Assembly (NCBI GenBank): GCA_039096225.1
Contig: JBBPEB010000009.1
Span: forward strand, 1,143,001 to 1,207,000
DNA from: Blastocystis sp. Blastoise
Lineage: Eukaryota; Sar; Bigyra; Opalinata; Blastocystidae
Length of the DNA: 64,000 nt
Reading direction: 5' to 3'
The translations under genes and the position numbers were made by a program. The notes beneath the pieces were generated by a model. It saw only the letters and a program-made list of their open reading frames with translations. It searched no databases and had not been told where the DNA came from. Shown here one piece after another: positions 51,713 to 64,000 of the stretch (position 1 is the first letter of the stretch; each line of letters begins with the position of its first letter).

Positions 51713-54059
51713 TTAATATACAAATGAATAGTGTCTATCAGTAATAGCTTTTTCAGTAATATTATATACTTTATGCATTATAGAGACATAACCTCCTTCT
51801 ATATAATACTTATACATATCTTCCATAGCTGCTTTCCTAAATAAATAATTCATATATGGTAAAGAAAGACCTTTATAAGCTTTATTCGACTCATATCTGA
51901 ATCTACCAATAGAATGATCTGATCTATATCGATCAGTATGTGTATCAAAAGTTCTCATATAAAAACGAACACTTTCACTTTGACATTCAATCATATTAGC
52001 AGCAGAAAACATTGCATCTTCACCATAAGTATATGTTAATTGTTTAAATCTTAAAAATATTTTTGCATTACTTGGTCTTACCCATAAAAGTTGTGCTACA
52101 TGGTCACAACGATCCTTTAAAACTATATATACTCTTGATTGAAGCCTTTTCTTAAAATATCGATTACGACCACAAAAACGACCCATAATATTCGTATTAT
52201 TTCTATAATGATGATCTGTTAAATTACGATCTTGAATAATAGTCTCTATATTTTCAATAGAATTATCTTTCGAATGTATTTGCATTTTCTTTATATTATT
52301 AATTTCTATAGTATTAGAAGTGGAATTATTGCCTATATATTCAGTAAATGATTTTCCTTGTTGTACAGCATTATAAATAGCATTAGAGATTTGTTTATTT
52401 ACAGGATACGAATGAGGAGGAGGAGGAAATATAGAATAAAGATGAGAAGCATTAAAAGGACTATGAACTTCTTTATACATTTCTTCTTGTAATTGATTCA
52501 ATACAAATCGTTCTCGTAGCACATAATCATCATCCATATATACAGCATAATCGACATCAAATAAAGAAGAGAAGAAATATTTACCATGAAATTTAGAATT
52601 CCAATTACTACACCATACATGATATATAGGATTTGCTGTTATATTAAATATACTTTGATTTAATTTCATTAAGTGACTATTTTGATATAATAATATAAAT
52701 TTAGGTATAGCCCATTGAATTTGAATACTATTGATTGTTTTCTCGACATAAGGTCGACGATAAACAGCTATAGTAACAGCAAGAGTCTTTTCATCTGAAA
52801 CATACGGTTTGCATTTAAATAAATAAGGAATAGTATCATAATGAGGAGGAGATTCTAATATATGTTTATCAAATGAATTATAAGTAAAGAATAAAGAATC
52901 TTCTTTTATAAATATAGGTAAATAATCCATAACATCGATTTCTCCTTTACGAATAGAACTATAAGAATAAAGTTTACGTACAAGAGCTTGAGAAGTTAAT
53001 AAGCATCCACTTAGTTTATGTAATGAATTAGAAAAAGTAGAAGATGAACAAGAGAAGAAAGTTAATTCATGATTTTGTATTTGTGTTAATGTAGTATCAA
53101 TCCATTCAGGAGTAATTTGTTGTCGTTGAGAATCAGTTAATGTATATTCATCAAGATAAAGAATAAAATCAGCAGGTAAGAAGATAGAATACATAAAAGC
53201 AACATGATCTGATTCATCATAATTTTGTAATACACAAAAAGGAAAAGAAAAAGATTTACAAGGATTATCATGGTAATCAAGAGATTTCCCTTTCTCATAA
53301 GGTGTATATCGTATAATATAAATTTGACTTCTATAAAATTTATTAGCATATAATAAAGATAAAGATAATATAGATTCAGTAATATTCTTTGCACGAATTA
53401 CAATAACAAATTTTGGAAGCATCGATAAAAACGACTTTGCAAATTGTTTATTTATTTCAGAAGGAAGTGTTCTTGAAGAATTAGTTTGTTTTATAGTAGT
53501 AATAGATTTACTTGATTGAATAGAGGAAGAAGTATTTGATGATGATAATGATGAGAATAATGAAGAAATATTTGATGGAGGAAAAATCTTTCTTTCAATC
53601 AATGGCTCAGTAACATTTTTCTGAATAGATACTCGCTCTGATTTAGTATTATTGTAATTTGTAGTGCTCACATTTGTAGTTTTGTTTGATAAAGATGATT
53701 TCATAATTGAAATGACAGACATTGTTTGATTAATTAATTTAGAACTGGGAAATAAAGGTTTTGACATATTTTTCTGTATCTGTATATTTGATTGATTCTT
53801 ATTTTCAAACAGTTTTAGCGATAAAATGAATGATGACAATTGATCATAGTTTTTCGCAACTATATTCAATATATATATTATTATATAATATACATGAGTT
53901 ATTGTTTGGTTGATTAGTAACATTTTTGAACTGATCTATTGATAGAGTATCATTACTTCTGATAATTGTTAACAAAAATGGTGGAAAGTTCTTAAAAATC
54001 TTAGGCAAAACACCAATAGATATGCACACAATGATTAAAAGATTTAAAAAACTCTTCAT
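51713..54059 (-). CDS. type II membrane glycosyltransferase-like protein
   Basis: The start is the ATG at 54059: a short cytosolic end and a hydrophobic anchor (FLNLLIIVCISIGVL). A 34-nt intron (53860-53893) joins NPNNNS-type sequence to FAKNYDQLSS. The long exon is open to TAA at 51713-51715, giving about 760 residues. After a Ser/Thr/Asn-rich stem, two GT-A-like regions are visible. The first is FVIVIRAKNITESILS... DFILYLDEYTL. The second is LAVTIAVYRRPYVEKTINSI, which resembles the opening of family-2-like transferases, followed by VDYAVYMDDDYVL with a DDD metal-binding motif and later TYGEDAMFSA with an acidic pair. Several N-x-S/T sites are consistent with a lumenal domain. Sugar donor and acceptor cannot be told. 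The first region may be a non-catalytic duplicate. No frame breaks were seen. Confidence 0.7.
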
Positions 54060-54902
54060 TGACAATAAAAATTAACTTAATTTTATGAAAAACAGAAAAT
54101 GGATGAAATCTTTTTCAGTTACTGACTTAAATTTTTGGGGTTTTTCTTTTTTTTTGATATTCTTCTTGTCATATATTTTTTTTAAATCTATAATTTGTTT
54201 TTAAACTTGATATTAAAAAAATATTCATTTTATTATTTGTATGAACATCTAATAGCTTGTCTTTTGTAGAAACTAATCGATAGTAATAATGAATAGTATT
54301 ATTATTTCATCTTTTTGAATACTAAATATATATATATATATATATTTAAGACTAGAATCTGTAGCTTCTTTTATTTATATGCATTTAATTTTCAGCAAGT
54401 GATTTATCTAGTTAAAGTTGTTTATATGTGTATTTATATATCAAGTAACATTTAAATAATAGAATGAAAACATTCATTGTATTAAAATCATTGGAATTCA
54501 CTTGACAAAGACAATGTATATACATTTTTGAGTCAAATATTATTTCTATTACTTAAAAATATATTTTGATAAATCAAGAATAGTTTATTTTAAATGTAAA
54601 ATAAAGTATATGTATCCAATAAAGATATGTCAGAACTATTGAGTCAAAATGAACAAAAATTAAATAAATACTTGTGTTTATACTAACAAAAACAAAAATA
54701 AAGCATAAATATAGAAATAGAGAAGCTACAATATATGTAAAAACAAAAAGAAAAAAAGCAATCATAATGATATAAATATTAATAAAATGATTCAATATAT
54801 ATAAAACATTAAAATGAATACAAATAAAAGAAAATAGACAAAAAAATTATAGAGTAAGAATATAATATGACATTTAAAAAAATATATATATATTTATATA
54901 TA
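54060..54902. other. A+T-rich intergenic DNA
   Basis: This stretch lies between the 5' end of the glycosyltransferase gene and the 3' end of the trehalose gene. Nothing was recognised beyond a short TA run near 54328-54343. Confidence 0.5.
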
Positions 54903-60515
<5,613 letters not shown>

Positions 60516-60837
60516 GATCTACATATATATCATGTAACTGTAAATAGGATATAAATATATACAAACTCTAATCAAATACTACTTAAACAAAAATAAGAGA
60601 AAGATGTTTTTTTTTGATAAAAATTAATTGTTCACTATTTTCAAAAAACCACGGGATTACGAGAAACATTGGGAGAAAAAGGAGAATTTAACGGATTGAA
60701 GGAAGAGAGAATTATTTTCAGTATGTTTCAGAGATAACTGAATTGTTTTATATAAGTCTGAAATATAGTGAACAAGAAACAGAAATATTTTATGGGAATA
60801 CTAACGTTTTTAATAGAATTTTTAATAAATCGATTCA
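60516..60837. promoter_or_regulatory. divergent promoter region, trehalose gene / peptidase gene
   Basis: About 320 bp lies between the ATG at 60515 (minus) and the ATG at 60838 (plus), so both promoters must lie within or overlap it. No defined motif was recognised. Confidence 0.45.
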
Positions 60838-63440
60838 ATGAAACCAATAAGTTATTATAAGAATATATTTGCTAACGTATGTAAAACCAGTGGGTATACT
60901 ATCAAAACTGCATGGTTGAATTCGGAAAGTAAGATAAGTTTTTAACGATTCTGTTTATTTTTTGTAGATGAAACGCTTATAACTTTAGAGAATTGTTTAG
61001 ATATTGAAAAATGCTCAGGGAGTAGTCGATTATGTACTAGAAAAATAGATAATGAAAAGAAATCTCTTGAAATTGTGTCTGCAAACAATGATTTAACTGG
61101 GATTCGTATGATAAAATATTCAAAAGATATGAGTGCCTATATCTACGTATATATGATATTTTTGGTAATACTATTAACATGTATAGATGACAAATAGTCA
61201 TTTTTTATTCTATAATAAGGAGAACAAAATGAGTTCAGTTGATTATAGTGCTGTTCATAATCAGGTTTATACTGATGGACCTTTTTCAGGTTTCGATTGG
61301 AATGAAAAGAATAATGAAATCATGTAAATAGATTTATTTTTTTATTCTCTATGTTTTTTTTTTAATAATTCTAAATATCTTTTAGTTTATTATATTTCTA
61401 TACATATACATATGTATGATAATATATATAGATATATTGCAGAACCAACTGAAAAAGATCGAAGAGAAATCATGGAAATAAATGTATTTATTTTTTATTA
61501 TTCATAATAATTTATAACAATGATTTTTTAATAATATATATATTTTTTTAATATTCATGGTAATTATAGGATTCTTTGTATGATCATTATGATATTTCTT
61601 CTTGGGGCGAAGGATATGATTCAACATTTATTCCTTCTCTTTATATACTATATAATATATATACATGTCCTGTAATACAAGTATAGATATTATAATTTTA
61701 TTTATATAAAAATTCTTGTATTACTATTATTCTCTATATTTTTTATATGTTATTTTTATAAATATTCTTTTATCGTTATTATGCTCAGTATCTTTTATAT
61801 ATTATTAATATATATTATATATTATATATATAGATGATTCATAATGTATTACCTGTTTCACATGGTCAATGTTTTTATATACCTCAATATAATCCTCAAA
61901 TCCCTCATTCTGTTGAGAATATTTGTTATTCAGAACTACAAAATGTGTCTATTCTTAATTCTCCTATTCATTCTATAAATAATAATAATTATGAAAATAT
62001 TGAGAAATACATCGGAGTCGTATGTTATCCCCGTGAAACTCCTTATGGAATGATGCACTGTTTTCAAAGACAATCTGAAATATATATATATGGAATTAAT
62101 AAAGAAAACTCAGTTATATATAAAGAAAAAATATCTTTAGATTGTGAGATCGCTTATTCCCCGCGAATATCTCCTGATCATAATTATATTGTATATTTAA
62201 GTAAACCTAAATCTATATATATAAATGAAAGTGGTTCTATTCTTCAATTATATAATCTTCAAACACATGTAATTATTATATATTTATTTTATTATTATAT
62301 TTATTATAATCATTATTATTCTATTTATTTTCTTATTTTATACTAATAATTATTATTATATAGACAACATCTACACTTTTATCTTTATGTGAAGATCCTA
62401 AACCAAATGAATTCCCAGGGTTATTTTGCATGGAATTACCCTATTCTCCATGGTCAACAGATTCTCAATATCCAAATATATATTTATATAACTATTTATA
62501 TATATATTTATATATAACTATTTCTCATGAATTAAATTTATTATAAATTTAAATATATCCTTAATTTATTGGTTTTTACATCTCTCTATATAAATACTGT
62601 AAATAAAAGTGTTATTAGTATATTACATATTAATATTAATCATCCTCTATATACATCGGCTAATTCTATTCCTCATTCTCTTACTAATAATATATCTATT
62701 CCTGTTTCTTCTTCTTCTACTCTTTCTTCTTCTTCTACTCTTTCTTCTCCTACTACTCTTTCTATTCCTATTTCTTCATGTATATATAATTCTAATGAGA
62801 AAGCTAGTTATGAATACTTATTATATACACAACAAGGAATTCTTGTAAAATATAGGTATATTATATCATATATATCTATTATAAATAACTTTATTTTTCT
62901 ATATATTAAATAGTTCTACTATAATTGTATTATTATATATTATCTTCTATAATATTACTATATATATATAAATATATATATATATAGTACTCCTTCTTAT
63001 CCTTCTACATTAATGATTCTTGACCCCTTATCCGGTACTATTCTATATAAAGATCAAGAAGAACAAAGTATTCCCACGGAAATTCAAGATATGTATTGGG
63101 ATATTCTCACAATTCCCACGAAAACGTATTCTATGAATATGTATATCTATATTCTAATATATAAATTATAGCAGTTACATAGATTATATATTAATTATAA
63201 ATACACAATAATAGCATTTTTCTATATTCCTTTATATATATATATTTCTAGTCAGTCCAATCAAACATTTGAGTCCACAATTCTAATCCCTCAGTTAGAT
63301 CCCTCAAAACTATCGGATTATTCAACGAAATCAACCAATAAAATACCTCTTCTTCTTTGGTTACATGGAGGACCTCATCGTAGTTTCCCCGCGGTTTTTG
63401 ACATTATTACAAATTATTATGTAACACTTGGGTATATATA

Positions 63441-63471
<31 letters not shown>

Positions 63472-64000
63472 TTATATTATTAATATATATTTATATTATT
63501 ATTACATATTTATACGTATACTATTACTATGAATATGTTTATAACGTTTTATATAAAGTTATGCAGTATTAATGATTAATTACCGCGGTTCTTTTGGATA
63601 TGGAGAAGGCAATATTCATAGTTTAAGTGAGAAATCTGGAGAATTAGCTTTAGAAGATATATATAGTAGTCTTGAAGAAATACAGAAAAAGCATGATAAT
63701 AATGAGATTTATTATAAGGATATAGATTTCAATCGTATATATATACAAGGAGGTAGTTATGGAGGGTATATTGCTTCTTTAATTATAGGGAAAAATCCTA
63801 GTCTTGCTAAAGTATATTCATTTATTTAATAATATAAGAATAGTTCTATAGTCATATGGATATAGATTTCATTATATAATTATATTTAGATAGATTTATA
63901 AAAATAGATTTATTAATTAAGAATATTTATATATATATTAGGAAAATTATTCATATCTCTTTATTTTTATTTTAGTGCGCTTATTTACGAAATCCAGTTA
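60838..64000 (+). CDS. acylaminoacyl-peptidase (S9C prolyl oligopeptidase family), 3' partial
   Basis: Start ATG at 60838 (MKPISYYKNIFANV), with about ten exons and the gene continuing past the right edge. This family removes N-acylated amino acids from peptides in the cytosol. The propeller half shows NEIIYIAEPTEKD, YDISSWGEGYDS, SPRISPDHNYIVYLSKP and FPGLFCMELPYSPWSTDSQ. The hydrolase half shows LLLWLHGGPHRSFP (about 63345-63400), MINYRGSFGYGEGN and YIQGGSYGGYIAS, with the nucleophile Ser codon at 63755-63757. The visible sequence ends in CAYLRNPV, the usual next block. The catalytic Asp and His lie beyond the window. Order and spacing match animal and plant APEH. A Ser/Thr-rich insert (SSSSTLSSSSTLSS, about 62700-62775) lies in a propeller loop. 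No frame break was noticed. Confidence 0.9.

Overview
The window is nuclear DNA from a very A+T-rich, intron-rich eukaryote. Nearly every gene is split by short GT..AG introns, many of them built from TATATA repeats. Intergenic DNA is close to pure A+T, and triplet repeats encode poly-Asn. Nothing prokaryotic, organellar or viral was seen. The lineage cannot be fixed from the sequence alone. Anaerobic gut fungi and amoebozoan-type protists share these features, and an exportin-7-like fragment and an acylaminoacyl-peptidase fit several protist groups.

Layout. (1) 1-7.8 kb and 22.5-50.9 kb hold two interleaved multigene families. Family A has an N-terminal T1-like BTB domain followed by a many-exon, leucine-rich-like solenoid (copies at 1-1432, 3457-7829, 26360-30217, 31131-35282, 38778-42750, 46912-50871). 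Family B has a conserved helical leader, one or two BTB domains and one or two TLDc domains (copies at 1712-3247, 22532-24678, 35649-37231, 43984-45604). The pair 'solenoid gene, then TLDc gene' recurs three times in the same orientation as 7-8 kb units, and spacer DNA between two units is visibly related, so this is a segmentally duplicated locus. Several copies are broken (frameshift, in-frame stops, a lost exon end), so the locus appears to be turning over.
(2) 9.4-14 kb holds a tnp2/CACTA-type transposase gene with a divergently oriented small unknown gene. (3) 15.9-18.5 kb is a 2.65 kb minisatellite of about 19-bp units. It abuts a decayed exportin-7-like gene fragment (18.8-20.9 kb). (4) 21-22 kb is a slightly less A+T-rich tract with hairpins, perhaps a dead mobile element. 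(5) 51.7-64 kb holds apparently single-copy genes: a type II membrane glycosyltransferase-like protein, a trehalose-6-phosphate synthase/phosphatase-type fusion whose catalytic motifs are degraded in both domains, and, divergently, an acylaminoacyl-peptidase that runs off the right edge.

The most interesting candidate system is the paired BTB-solenoid / BTB-TLDc cluster. The two families carry recognisably the same BTB module, are physically alternated and have been co-duplicated, which suggests (inference only) that their products assemble together, for example as substrate adaptors. All exon joins below were read by eye; transcripts would be decisive.
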